Shown here piece after piece: positions 34,145 through 43,558 of a DNA stretch of 45,620 nucleotides. The DNA comes from Ferruginibacter sp. (GTDB lineage: Bacteria > Bacteroidota > Bacteroidia > Chitinophagales > Chitinophagaceae), in the NCBI GenBank assembly GCA_025352525.1, contig JANXTG010000124.1:1-45620 (forward strand). The letters are read 5' to 3'. The translations under genes were made by a program, and so were the position numbers. Below the pieces are notes generated by a model. That model did not search any database, was not told where the DNA came from, and worked only from the letters and a program-made list of their open reading frames with translations. The stretch's first letter is position 1; each line of letters begins with the position of its first letter.

Positions 34145-36529
34145 TTGAGAAAAATATTTGCAGCATCAATATTTATGTTGATGTTTTACTATAATAGTGC
34201 AGCTCAAAATATAACTGTTCGTGTAAACAGTCTAAACGATAAAAAAGAAAAAGTGGTATACGCTACCACAGCAATTTTAAGTATTACAGATTCATTATTA
34301 CTTTTTACACAAACATCAAATAAAGAAACAGTTTTTTATCTTAAAAGCAATACTGCGTATATTCTTAAAATTACAGCTGTAAATACCAAAACCTTTTATC
34401 AAAAATTACAGACAGGCAGCAACGATACTACTATAAATTCCGTACTGCAAACAGTTACAAAACAACTTGATGGGGTTGTAGTAAACAGCCGTACGTCATT
34501 GCTAAAACAGGAAGATGATAAAACCGTTGTGGATGCTGAACAGCTTGCCGGCAGCAGCACAAATGCATTTGAAGTGCTGGAAAAAACTCCGGGAGCCATA
34601 GTAGATCAGGACGGAAATGTATATTTAAACAGCTCAACACCTTCTACGATTTACATAAGTGGCAGAGAGATAAAATTGAGTGCTCAAGATTTGGCAAACC
34701 TGCTAAAAAACTTACCTGCCAACAGCATTAGCAAAATTGAGATTTTACGCAACCCATCGGCAAAATATGATGCTGCCAGCAGTGGTGGTATTATAAATAT
34801 AGTTTTAAAAAAAGGTGTAAAGCTTGGTGTAAACGGAAGTGTTGATGTATCGCATTTTCAAGGCGTGTATGGTTCAGAGGCAATAGGTTTTAATGTTAGC
34901 AACAGCAAAGAAAAATTAAATACTTACCTCTCTTACAACTTTAGTAAAAAATTAAACGGCGAAGATCTTTCTTCTAACAGGTATACAAATACAGGGGGAC
35001 TGTTTAAACAATACGCATTTACAAGATTTAATAATACAAATAATTATGTTGGTGGGGGTATAAATTACGATGTAAATAAAAAACTGAACATTGCTTACGA
35101 TGCAAGAATAAGCGCTACCCAAAACAACAGCGATGTAAACAACAATATCAGTATTTTATCATTAAGGACAGGTAACATTCTTGGTAAAAATATTTCTATT
35201 GTTAACAACGAAGGGCCATCTCTTTATGTAGGTAATGGCGTGGCAGCTAAATACAAATTGGATACATTAGGAAGTGAGTGGAGCAATACACTGGATTATA
35301 CTTACTTTAGAAGCAACAGCAATCAGGACTATAGTAACCTTAATATTTTTCCTGCAAGAAATACGCTTTTGGGAGATGGTAATATTTTAAACAACAAGAA
35401 TATACTGGCTTATAAAAGTGATGTTGTTTTAAAAACAAAGAAAAAATTTACCATAGAAATTGGTACAAAACTTACCTACAGTTTAAGTAAAAATAATTCT
35501 GTTTATTTTTCAGATACCAGCACAGGAAAATACGTTGACCGTTTACAAACGAACAGATTTAGATATTCAGAAAATATTTCTGCAACTTATTTACAAATTG
35601 CCAAAACCTTTGGTGGGTTTACGATTAAACCCGGTGTAAGGCTTGAATACACAGATATAAAAGGCCGGCAGCTTATTCCTGCTGATACAACTTTTGCCAT
35701 TAAACGTTCAGATCTTTTCCCCTATATTTTTATAAGGCATAAAATAGCAAAAATATTTGGCTTTAGTTTGGTGGCCAACGCAATCTACAGAAGGAGTATA
35801 ACAAGACCTTTTTATGAATCCCTTAATCCTTATCCACGTTATGCAGATCAATATACTTATGATATTGGTAACCCCCGACTTCAACCGCAGTTTACCACTA
35901 ATTATGAATTAAATATTAATGCAGATGAGTTTCCTGTTTTTTCTATAGGGTTAAATGATATTAGAAATATTTTCACCACACTTACCTATTCCCGTGGTGA
36001 TACTTTGTTTCGTACTTATGATAATTTAGGAACCAATAAAGAAATTTACATGCGTGCAGTAATTGGTATTCCGCCTGGTAAAAGATATTTCTTTTATGCA
36101 GGCACTCAAATGAATATAATGAATTACAAAGGCCAATATGATGGCGTTCCTTTTACTTTTCATAAAAGCAGTTTTACTTTCTTCTTATTTCAAAACTACA
36201 AGCCCACAAAAACACTTACTTTAAGTCTTAACAGCTTTATGCGTGTAAATACGGTTATCAATTTCTTCGAGTTAAAACCTTTTGGTGGATTAACTTTTTC
36301 GGGTAACAAAAGCATTTTAAAAAAGAAGATGAATATCATAGCAACCGTAAATGATGTATTTCGCACAAACAGAAATTCATTTATAATAAAGCAACCAAAT
36401 TTTGTAGCGGATGGTTATACTTTTAACGATACCAGAAGAATTGGTATTGCTTTAAAATACAATTTTGGACTTAAACCAAGAGTGGAAAAACGCCAGGGTT
36501 TTGAAATACCGCAGGATGCAAATCAATAA
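34145..36529 (+). CDS. Outer-membrane beta-barrel family protein (TonB-receptor-like)
   Basis: This 794-aa protein appears to start at a TTG (34145), because only this start gives the full signal peptide MRKIFAASIFMLMFYYNSAAQ; the next ATG falls inside it. It has an N-terminal carboxypeptidase-like domain (about 22-105), a plug with 'NAFEVLEKTPGAIVDQDGNV' and 'SKIEILRNPSAKYDAASSGG', then a large barrel of the outer-membrane-beta-barrel-3 type. This class is widespread in Bacteroidota and often lacks a dedicated partner; cargo is unknown. It is separated from the efflux genes by a terminator, so it is probably its own unit, and its stop lies three bases from the convergent MurU-like gene. Confidence 0.88.
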   Translation: MRKIFAASIFMLMFYYNSAAQNITVRVNSLNDKKEKVVYATTAILSITDSLLLFTQTSNKETVFYLKSNTAYILKITAVNTKTFYQKLQTGSNDTTINSVLQTVTKQLDGVVVNSRTSLLKQEDDKTVVDAEQLAGSSTNAFEVLEKTPGAIVDQDGNVYLNSSTPSTIYISGREIKLSAQDLANLLKNLPANSISKIEILRNPSAKYDAASSGGIINIVLKKGVKLGVNGSVDVSHFQGVYGSEAIGFNVSNSKEKLNTYLSYNFSKKLNGEDLSSNRYTNTGGLFKQYAFTRFNNTNNYVGGGINYDVNKKLNIAYDARISATQNNSDVNNNISILSLRTGNILGKNISIVNNEGPSLYVGNGVAAKYKLDTLGSEWSNTLDYTYFRSNSNQDYSNLNIFPARNTLLGDGNILNNKNILAYKSDVVLKTKKKFTIEIGTKLTYSLSKNNSVYFSDTSTGKYVDRLQTNRFRYSENISATYLQIAKTFGGFTIKPGVRLEYTDIKGRQLIPADTTFAIKRSDLFPYIFIRHKIAKIFGFSLVANAIYRRSITRPFYESLNPYPRYADQYTYDIGNPRLQPQFTTNYELNINADEFPVFSIGLNDIRNIFTTLTYSRGDTLFRTYDNLGTNKEIYMRAVIGIPPGKRYFFYAGTQMNIMNYKGQYDGVPFTFHKSSFTFFLFQNYKPTKTLTLSLNSFMRVNTVINFFELKPFGGLTFSGNKSILKKKMNIIATVNDVFRTNRNSFIIKQPNFVADGYTFNDTRRIGIALKYNFGLKPRVEKRQGFEIPQDANQ

Positions 36530-36532
36530 ATA

Positions 36533-37243
36533 TTAGGGAAATATTTTTTCAGCAATAAGTATACTTTCAGGCTTGCCAACATCCAGCAATTTTCCATTGC
36601 TGTGGTCGTTACAATTTATTTTAAAACCTTCGGCAGCCAATCTTAAATAAAGGTCTATCATGGAGAATTTGCCTTCTTCTTTTATATGTTGAAATATTTT
36701 AGGTGAAATAATATGAATCCCGCTGAAAGCTTTTTTATTGCCGGGCTTTCCTTTTTGCTCTCCGGTTATTTCATTTTTCCAGCCACATAAGTTATCATGT
36801 TCATCAAATAAAAGATACCTGCTCGTACTTCTGTTTGTAACCGCAAGTGTTGCCAAAACGTTGGTTTGATGATGCAAATTTTTAACCTCATCAATATTAA
36901 GATCTGTAAGTATATCAGCATTCATCAAGACAAAGGCTTCGCTAGAATCTTCAAGAAAAAAGGCAGCTTTTTTTAAACCACCACCTGTTTCCAATACCAT
37001 ATCCGTTTCATCGCTTATGGTAATGTTACTGCCCCAACCATTATTTTGTTGTATTGCATCTTTAATTTGTGAGGCAAAATGATGGACATTTACAACAACA
37101 TCTTTTACATTAAAAGATTGCAGGTATTTTATATTTCGTTGCAACAATGTTTTGCCGTTTATGGGCAGCAATGCTTTGGGATGGCTTTCTGTATAAGGTT
37201 TCAATCTTGTACCAAGCCCTGCTGCGAGTATCATTCCTTTCAT
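36533..37243 (-). CDS. murU: MurU-like sugar-1-phosphate nucleotidyltransferase
   Basis: This 236-aa cytoplasmic enzyme has the nucleotidyltransferase signature 'MILAAGLGTRLKPYTESHPK' at residues 4-23 (G-x-G-T-R-x6-K), the 'NVHHFASQI' segment, 'ETGGGLKKA' and the metal/nucleotide Asp in 'LMNADILTD'. Its short length and closeness to an APH-fold sugar kinase match MurU (MurNAc-1-phosphate uridylyltransferase), which works with AmgK in peptidoglycan-sugar recycling. An alternative is another hexose-1-phosphate nucleotidyltransferase. It lies 8 nt downstream of a small exported-protein gene. Confidence 0.82.
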   Translation of the reverse strand: MKGMILAAGLGTRLKPYTESHPKALLPINGKTLLQRNIKYLQSFNVKDVVVNVHHFASQIKDAIQQNNGWGSNITISDETDMVLETGGGLKKAAFFLEDSSEAFVLMNADILTDLNIDEVKNLHHQTNVLATLAVTNRSTSRYLLFDEHDNLCGWKNEITGEQKGKPGNKKAFSGIHIISPKIFQHIKEEGKFSMIDLYLRLAAEGFKINCNDHSNGKLLDVGKPESILIAEKIFP

Positions 37244-37251
37244 ACAGCTTA

Positions 37252-37701
37252 TTATTCTTTAATCAGTTTATAGTTTGTTGAAGCAACAAATATTTCGTTT
37301 GTTAGAAGTTTAACGACAGTGTTCTCTGCTAAACAACCTTGTAAAGAAATCACTTGGTCTTGATCCCTGCTAAATTTATCAATTAATAATAAAGGAATTT
37401 TGATATTCCTTTTCTTTAATGCCTGAAAAGAATACAATCTTACAACAGGATTTTTATTGGTCGATGCCAAAATAATTAAATCTTCTGTTGTTGCTAAAGA
37501 GGTCAGAATTATAAAACGTTGGTATTGGGAGGATGCAATATTTGAATATCCTACGGTACATGTAGTTTCATAAATATTAAAAGCTGCCATTTCTTTTATA
37601 GCATTCGGTAGCGTATTTGTATTTTCATTTTGTGCATAACCACCAAAACCTGTTGCTAAAAAAAGTAAAAGAAAAAATGTCATTATAAATAGTTTCATCA
37701 T
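37252..37701 (-). CDS. Small exported protein of unknown function
   Basis: This 149-aa protein has a cleavable signal peptide (about 1-23, ending GGYAQ). The mature part contains a HEAT-like helical pair ('NPVVRLYSFQALKKRNIKIP') and two cysteines (in 'ETTCTVGY' and 'LQGCLAENT') that could form a disulfide. I do not recognise the family. It sits between the kinase-RapZ gene (73 nt upstream) and the MurU-like gene (8 nt downstream) on the same strand, so it may be part of the same operon although the partners are cytoplasmic. Confidence 0.6.
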   Translation of the reverse strand: MMKLFIMTFFLLLFLATGFGGYAQNENTNTLPNAIKEMAAFNIYETTCTVGYSNIASSQYQRFIILTSLATTEDLIILASTNKNPVVRLYSFQALKKRNIKIPLLLIDKFSRDQDQVISLQGCLAENTVVKLLTNEIFVASTNYKLIKE

Positions 37702-37774
37702 TTTTATTAATTTGAAATTATCAATTAATCTTAGGGAGTAATTAAAACTTTAAAAAACTAAATTTAAACCATAT

Positions 37775-39229
37775 TTAATTATTGATTATTTCTGTTTCAA
37801 AGTTTTGTTCAATATGTTTTACTACAGTTTTTACGCCGTACTTATTTTTTAAATGCCGTGCAAGTGCATCAGCTGCATATACACTTCTGTGTTGACCGCC
37901 TGTACACCCAAAGTTTACTTCCAGCACTTCAAAATTTCTTTTTATATAATCTTCTACAGAAATATCTACAGTACTAAAAACTCCTGAAAGGAATTCTTCC
38001 ATGCGGGTGTTGTCTGCCAGATAATCCTGTACCGGCTTATCTCTGCCTGTTTCTTTTTTATGTGCTTCTACTCTGCCGGGGTTCAAAATCCCCCGGCAGT
38101 CAAACACAAAACCACCGCCATTATCAGATACATTTTTTGGATAACCACTTTTTAAAAAAGAAAAACTTTTAATGTTTACAACTAGCGGTGTCTCTACAGT
38201 TGCTTTAATAGGTTCAAAACGGTTTACAATTCCCTCATCAACAATTAAGGAAAGTATCCTGTCAAATTCAGGTACACTTATTCCCATTTTATTGTGTAAT
38301 AAAAAAGTATTTAAATTTTTTAAAGCTAATGGAATACTGGTTAAAAAATGTGCTTTTCTTTCAAATAAACCTCTAAAACCATAAGCACCTAAAACCTGTA
38401 GCAACCTTATTAATACGTAACCATTATACTGGCTTACAAACCGCTGTCTGTCAACCTTTGTAATCATTTCTACTTCAATGCAATCAATATAATATTGCAG
38501 TAACTCTTCCTTCCATTCATCAGATAAATCTGCTTTTGCCTGCCATAATAAAGATGCAACATCGTATTGCAAAGCTCCCTTCATTCCCCCCTGGTAATCT
38601 ATAAAATAAGGATCCTCTTTTTTTATCATCACATTTCTGCTTTGAAAATCCCGAAACATAAAAAATTTATAATCTGCATGGTTAAGGTATGAACTGAGGG
38701 CCTCAAAATCATCTCCGAGTTTTTCTTTATCGTAAGGTATTTTTAAGGTATCTAAAAAATAATATTTAAAATAAAGCAGGTCACTTATAATAGCCTGTTT
38801 GCCAAATTCTTTGCTGGTAATACATTCATCATAATTTAAGGCTTCGTTACCCTTAATTTGTAAATGCGCAAGCGCCTTCAATGTTTTTTTATATAAGCGC
38901 TTTGTGTTTTCTGTATAACCATTTGTTTCAAGTTTATCAAGCAAACAATCGGTACCTAAATCTTCCTGTATGTAAATAGTTCCTTCAGTATTTGTAGCTA
39001 GTATTTGAGGAACAGGCGCTCCGATATTTTTAAAATGTTTTGAAAAGTAAAGGAAGGTATTATTTTCTTTTAAGTTAATGTTATAAGTAGCAATGTAGTT
39101 TTGCTCATTGGTTTCTATTCTAAAATATATTCTGTCTCCCCCGCTTTTGGGAAGTTTTTCTATGCCTATAATTTTAGCTGAATTAAATGTTGCAAATAAA
39201 TTCTCTATTAAGTCTTTTTCTGTTGTCAT
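37775..39229 (-). CDS. APH-fold sugar kinase (AmgK-like) fused to RapZ C-terminal domain
   Basis: This is a 484-aa two-domain cytoplasmic protein. Residues 1-340 form an aminoglycoside-phosphotransferase-like kinase with the catalytic loop 'FRDFQSRNVM' (D194, N199) and the metal-binding 'FIDYQGG' (D211), as in AmgK/choline-kinase relatives. Residues about 352-475 are the C-terminal domain of RapZ (UPF0042), with 'FVFDCRGILNPG' and the hallmark 'GCTGGQHRSV' (441-450). In E. coli that domain senses amino-sugar metabolites and binds RNA; the usual RapZ P-loop N-terminus is absent here. Placed with a MurU-like enzyme, it suggests anomeric phosphorylation of MurNAc/GlcNAc with built-in sensing (inference). 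Confidence 0.88.
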   Translation of the reverse strand: MTTEKDLIENLFATFNSAKIIGIEKLPKSGGDRIYFRIETNEQNYIATYNINLKENNTFLYFSKHFKNIGAPVPQILATNTEGTIYIQEDLGTDCLLDKLETNGYTENTKRLYKKTLKALAHLQIKGNEALNYDECITSKEFGKQAIISDLLYFKYYFLDTLKIPYDKEKLGDDFEALSSYLNHADYKFFMFRDFQSRNVMIKKEDPYFIDYQGGMKGALQYDVASLLWQAKADLSDEWKEELLQYYIDCIEVEMITKVDRQRFVSQYNGYVLIRLLQVLGAYGFRGLFERKAHFLTSIPLALKNLNTFLLHNKMGISVPEFDRILSLIVDEGIVNRFEPIKATVETPLVVNIKSFSFLKSGYPKNVSDNGGGFVFDCRGILNPGRVEAHKKETGRDKPVQDYLADNTRMEEFLSGVFSTVDISVEDYIKRNFEVLEVNFGCTGGQHRSVYAADALARHLKNKYGVKTVVKHIEQNFETEIINN

Positions 39230-39341
39230 GCTTCAGTAATGATGAATCGTAAAAATAACAAAAATAAATTGAGCTAAATCTATCGCATTTCCATAAAATA
39301 ATATTTGAAATTGTATGTAGCTTTAATTTAAAATTAATTCT

Positions 39342-40328
39342 ATGAAAAAATACCTGATATCTTTTGTTGTAACAATTTGTATTATAAATATTTCTTATGC
39401 GCAGTTTTTTAAAAAAGACGAATCATTTGCACATACTTTTTCTATTGTTGCAAGAGATGCTGCTACCGGCGAAATGGCTGTAGGTGTACAAAGCCATTGG
39501 TTTAGTGTTGGTACTGCTGTGCCTTGGGGCGAAGCAGGTGTTGGTGTTGTAGCAACGCAGGCATTTGTAAATAAAAGTTATGGCGCCAATGGTTTGGCAT
39601 TAATGAAGAGTGGCAAAACTGCATCACAAGCTTTAAACGATTTACTTGCAAAAGATGAAGGCAGGGAAGTAAGGCAGGTTGCTATGTTGGATGTAAATGG
39701 AAATGTAGAATCTTATACCGGTAAAAGCTGTATCGATTATGCTTCGAATATAACAGGTAAAAACTTTTCTGTACAAAGTAATATGATGCTTAACAATAAA
39801 GTTTGCCCCGCAATGGTAAAAGCTTTTGAAGCAAGCGCAGGCAAGCCAATTGCAGAAAGAGTTATGGCTGCACTAAAAGCTGCACAGGCAGTAGGCGGAG
39901 ATATAAGAGGAAAACAATCTGCAGCTATTTTGGTGGTGGCAGGTAAAGCAACTGCACAACCCTGGAATGATAAATTAATTGATTTACGGGTTGATGATAA
40001 TGCATTGCCGTTGGTTGAACTGGAAAGATTGTTGAGTTTATACAGAGCCTATGAACACATGGACAAAGGCGACCTTGCAACGGAAAAAAACAATATAAAG
40101 CTTGCTATGGATGAATATGGTGCTGCTATGAAAATGTTTCCTAAAAACCTTGAAATGCAATATTGGACTGCCATTACACTTGCAAACAATAAAAAAGTTA
40201 AAGAGGCTACGGCCATGTTGCAAAAAATTTACTTGCAGGATGCAAACTGGAGGGAACTTACAAAGCGATTACCAAAAGTAAATTTGCTAACTGTAACCAA
40301 AGATGAATTGAAGGCTTTGATAAAATAA
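39342..40328 (+). CDS. DUF1028 (Ntn-hydrolase-like) exported protein with C-terminal extension
   Basis: This 328-aa protein has a signal peptide (about 1-20). Residues 26-225 are DUF1028: 'HTFSIVARDAATGEMAVGVQ', 'VVATQAFVNKSYG' and 'VGGDIRGKQSAAILVV', a fold related to Ntn hydrolases. A C-terminal helical segment (about 235-328, TPR-like 'DKGDLATEKNNIKLAMDEY') corresponds to the region annotated in homologues as a putative peptidoglycan-binding domain. Function is unknown, probably a periplasmic hydrolase. It is divergent from the kinase-RapZ gene (112-nt spacer), and its stop abuts the stop of the convergent gene at 40329. Confidence 0.88.
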   Translation: MKKYLISFVVTICIINISYAQFFKKDESFAHTFSIVARDAATGEMAVGVQSHWFSVGTAVPWGEAGVGVVATQAFVNKSYGANGLALMKSGKTASQALNDLLAKDEGREVRQVAMLDVNGNVESYTGKSCIDYASNITGKNFSVQSNMMLNNKVCPAMVKAFEASAGKPIAERVMAALKAAQAVGGDIRGKQSAAILVVAGKATAQPWNDKLIDLRVDDNALPLVELERLLSLYRAYEHMDKGDLATEKNNIKLAMDEYGAAMKMFPKNLEMQYWTAITLANNKKVKEATAMLQKIYLQDANWRELTKRLPKVNLLTVTKDELKALIK

Positions 40329-40631
40329 TTATTTAGCATTCAATTTTTCAAGCATATCGTTACTCATCGCATCTGAATAAATGCCGTAACCATTTACGAG
40401 CAATCCTTTCATGTTGTGTATAGAAGATGATATAGCATACAATACGGCTTGGTCAGAGGGGTTTTCATCAACATCAAACCTAAAAGATTTATCGATCATG
40501 AATTCATGCGGCAGCAGCTTTTTATTTCCGGCAATACATTCAAGACAGTTTTCTTTTAAATTAAAATCATGCGTGTATCCCTGTTTTTTTAATGCGTTAA
40601 TGCCTTCGGTGAGTGTGTCGTAATTTTCCAT
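40329..40631 (-). CDS. Conserved small cytoplasmic protein, about 100 aa
   Basis: This 100-aa protein has no signal peptide or membrane segment. It has the pattern 'INALKKQGYTHDFNL', a Cys pair in 'ENCLECIAG', 'PHEFMIDKSFRFD' and 'DQAVLYAISS'. Homologues in Bacteroidota are common and are sometimes labelled phosphoribosylpyrophosphate-synthetase-related, which this length cannot support as an enzyme. Function is unknown. Its stop codon directly abuts that of the DUF1028 gene, and a bidirectional terminator hairpin lies upstream, between it and the M16 protease. Confidence 0.75.
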   Translation of the reverse strand: MENYDTLTEGINALKKQGYTHDFNLKENCLECIAGNKKLLPHEFMIDKSFRFDVDENPSDQAVLYAISSSIHNMKGLLVNGYGIYSDAMSNDMLEKLNAK

Positions 40632-40675
40632 TGTATTAATGTTTGTGCTTGTTTCAATTTACGATTATTAATAAC

Positions 40676-40711
40676 AAAAAAAATACTGCTTTGTAAAAGC
40701 AGTATTTTTTT
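40676..40711 (-). terminator. Intrinsic terminator downstream of the M16 protease
   Basis: AATACTGCTTT and AAAGCAGTATT pair over 11 bp with a 3-nt loop. There is an A-run on the left and a T-run on the right, so it can work in either direction. For the minus-strand protease gene it begins 16 nt after the stop. Confidence 0.88.
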
Positions 40712-40726
40712 CTAAAGCTGTATTAT

Positions 40727-43558
40727 TTATTTTTTGTTGCCATCTACATCCAATTCCACAATTTCATAACCCATTTTTTGCAGACCGGGTAAAATCTTTG
40801 CCTTATCGCCTACGAGTAAAATATTCATTTTATTTATATCCAACCATTTTTTTGCAAGTGCATCCAGCTCTGCTTTTTTCATATTTTTTAAGATATCGCT
40901 TTGCGTAGTTACAAAGTTTGCAGGTAAATTGTATTGCAAAATTCTTCCTACAAAACCTGCTTTTTGCCCTCCTGTTTCGTAAGCAAGTGCATCTCTTTGA
41001 CCAATAGCCATTTTCATAAAAGCAAGTTCCGCTTCTGTAATACCTGTGGCAGCATAATTTTTTATTTCTTTTATTACCTCTACCAATGCACTGTCAGTTG
41101 CGTCTGCACGAATGCCTGAACTAAAAGTATAATCTCCGCTGTACTCATTTCCACTAAAAGAAGAACGTGCGCCATAAGTCCATCCCTTATTTTCTCTAAG
41201 GTTTAAATTAAGTCTGCTGTTAAAATCGCCACCAATAGAATAATTTACAAGACCAAGTTTATAAAACTCGCCTGTAGCATCGTACAATAAATTTGTTGGC
41301 GTACCCACTCTAAACTCTGTTTGTGCTGCTTTAGGTACATCAACCAAATAAATCTTTGTTTTGTCTATAAGTGCTGCCTTTGCAGGGGTTGCATACTTAA
41401 TATTTTTGTTAGGTAATTTATTTAAGAAAGAAAGCTGTGGCAATATCTCGTTTTCTTTTACATCTCCAACAACTACAACTCTTGCATTTTGCGATGTGAG
41501 GTTGTTGTTGTAAAAATCCTGTACATCTTTTAATGTTAAGCTTTTTATAGTTGCTTCGGTTCCGTTAGAACTCATTCCTAAAATACTGTTTCCAAAATTT
41601 AATTTATCAAAAACATCATCTGCAATAGCTGATGGCTGGGCCTTTATTTGTTTAAACCCTTCCATTGCCTGCTTTTGAATTCTGCTAAAACTTGTTTGTG
41701 TAAAATTGGGATTTAACATTCTTTCTTCCAGCAACTCCAATGTTTTGTTTAGATTTTTCTTTAAAGATTGTACATTAAAAACTGTACCATCAAACGATGA
41801 AAAAATATTGATAGTGCTACCAAGCTTTTGCAACTCAACAGACATTTGTTCTGCAGTATATTTTTTTGTATCCTCGTTCATCATTGAAGCTGTGAGGCTT
41901 GCTAATCCTGATTTTAAAGGCATATTTGTTTCGGCAAGCTGGCCGCCGGGAATTCTTATTAATAAATTCACCAGGGGCAATTCATTGCTTTGGGCAAAAA
42001 TCATTTTAATACCATTAGCCGTTTTTTTTGTAGTAAATGCAGGAACCTTAACTATAGGGTTGGCACCAACACCCGGTTGTTTTTTTCTATCAAAATTATC
42101 AATGGCTTTTACATATTTTAAACCATCATAACCATAGTTGGGTCTGTTGTAATTTGAATTATCTACCTGATAGTTGTCGGCCATTGCAGGTGCTGCATCT
42201 TGCCCTTTTACCAACACACTTACGGTTACGCTATTTTTACCTTTAATGTATTTGTTGTAAGCATTCATTACATCTTGCTTAGTAACGGCTCTATACATTT
42301 CCAGCTGTTGACCAATCATATTCGGATTGCCCAGGTATGTTTGAAAAGCTGCGAGTTGCGATACTTTACCTGATACACTTTGCAAACCATTAATGAACTG
42401 AGATTCTATACCACCTTTAAATCTTATAATATCTTCATCGGTTACACCACGTTGTTCAAAGGAAAGCAATGCTTCTTTAACCAGGCTGTCCATACCTGCC
42501 AGCGACTTGCCAGGATAAGGGATTATTTGAAAACTAAAAATACCGCTAAGTTCACTTAAGTTACTGCTGGCATTTGCGTTTAAGGCTTTTTGTGTTTTTA
42601 CCAGTTGCTGGTACAACACGGAGTTTTTACCCTGGCCAATTATCTGAGCAAGGCACGCAAGTGCTGCCATATCGTTGTCATAATTAGGCACTGTAGGAAA
42701 TGCTTTTGTTAGCAGCGGCAATTTTGCATAATTATCAACATAAGATACATAGCGGTTTTTATCGACAACTACTGCAGGTAAAATTGTTTTTGTTACTTCA
42801 GGACCACGTGGTATGCTGCCAAAATATTTATCTACCATTTTTACAACATCTGAAGATTTTATATCTCCACCAATTGTTATGGTTGCATTGTTTGGGCTAT
42901 ACCAGCGAAGAAAAAAGTTTTTTAAGTCCTGTACATCAACCCTATTTAAATCTTCAATATAACCAATGGTAAGCCAGCTGTAAGGATGCCCGTAAGGATA
43001 TAAGTTTTTACTGGCAAATTCACCCAACAGCCCATAAGGACGGTTATCGTAATTCTGTCCTCTTTCATTCTTTACAGTGCTGCGCTGAATTTCAAATTTC
43101 TTTTGTGTTACGGCATCTAACAGAAAACCCATTCGGTCACTTTCGAGCCACAACATTTTTTCCAGTTGGTTAGATGGTACTGTTTCGTAATAATTCGTAC
43201 GATCTTGATTGGTGCTACCATTTAAGGTTCCACCTGCACCGGATATTATTTTAAAATGCTGCTCGTCTCCAACATGATCACTTCCCTGAAACATCATGTG
43301 TTCAAAAAAATGCGCAAAACCGCTTTTGCCGATTTCTTCTCTTGCAGAACCAACATGATAAGTAACATCTACATGCACTAATGGATCGCTGTGATCTTCT
43401 GCCAAAACGATTGTAAGCCCGTTAGGCAGTATATACTTTTGATAAGGAATAACCAATTCGTCTCCTTTTTTGGTAACAGTTTCTACCAGTTTTGCCTGGC
43501 TAAAACCTGTTGTAACTGCCAGGCAAATAGCTGCTGTTGTAAAAAGATATTTCTTCAT
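40727..43558 (-). CDS. M16-family zinc metalloprotease (two-lobed, exported)
   Basis: This 943-aa protein has a signal peptide (1 to about 20). The N-terminal lobe contains the inverted zinc motif H83-F-F-E86-H87 with the third ligand in 'KNERGQNY' (E165) and the 'GGTLNGSTNQDRTNYYE' M16 loop. The second, catalytically inactive lobe (about 500-930) keeps the fold and the late 'NLRENKGWTYGARSSFSG' substrate-binding R/Y motif. The double-length single chain resembles pitrilysin-type clam-shell peptidases active in the periplasm on peptides. It is the sole gene of its unit, bounded by the terminator at 40676-40711 and a 418-nt upstream spacer. Confidence 0.94.
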   Translation of the reverse strand: MKKYLFTTAAICLAVTTGFSQAKLVETVTKKGDELVIPYQKYILPNGLTIVLAEDHSDPLVHVDVTYHVGSAREEIGKSGFAHFFEHMMFQGSDHVGDEQHFKIISGAGGTLNGSTNQDRTNYYETVPSNQLEKMLWLESDRMGFLLDAVTQKKFEIQRSTVKNERGQNYDNRPYGLLGEFASKNLYPYGHPYSWLTIGYIEDLNRVDVQDLKNFFLRWYSPNNATITIGGDIKSSDVVKMVDKYFGSIPRGPEVTKTILPAVVVDKNRYVSYVDNYAKLPLLTKAFPTVPNYDNDMAALACLAQIIGQGKNSVLYQQLVKTQKALNANASSNLSELSGIFSFQIIPYPGKSLAGMDSLVKEALLSFEQRGVTDEDIIRFKGGIESQFINGLQSVSGKVSQLAAFQTYLGNPNMIGQQLEMYRAVTKQDVMNAYNKYIKGKNSVTVSVLVKGQDAAPAMADNYQVDNSNYNRPNYGYDGLKYVKAIDNFDRKKQPGVGANPIVKVPAFTTKKTANGIKMIFAQSNELPLVNLLIRIPGGQLAETNMPLKSGLASLTASMMNEDTKKYTAEQMSVELQKLGSTINIFSSFDGTVFNVQSLKKNLNKTLELLEERMLNPNFTQTSFSRIQKQAMEGFKQIKAQPSAIADDVFDKLNFGNSILGMSSNGTEATIKSLTLKDVQDFYNNNLTSQNARVVVVGDVKENEILPQLSFLNKLPNKNIKYATPAKAALIDKTKIYLVDVPKAAQTEFRVGTPTNLLYDATGEFYKLGLVNYSIGGDFNSRLNLNLRENKGWTYGARSSFSGNEYSGDYTFSSGIRADATDSALVEVIKEIKNYAATGITEAELAFMKMAIGQRDALAYETGGQKAGFVGRILQYNLPANFVTTQSDILKNMKKAELDALAKKWLDINKMNILLVGDKAKILPGLQKMGYEIVELDVDGNKK

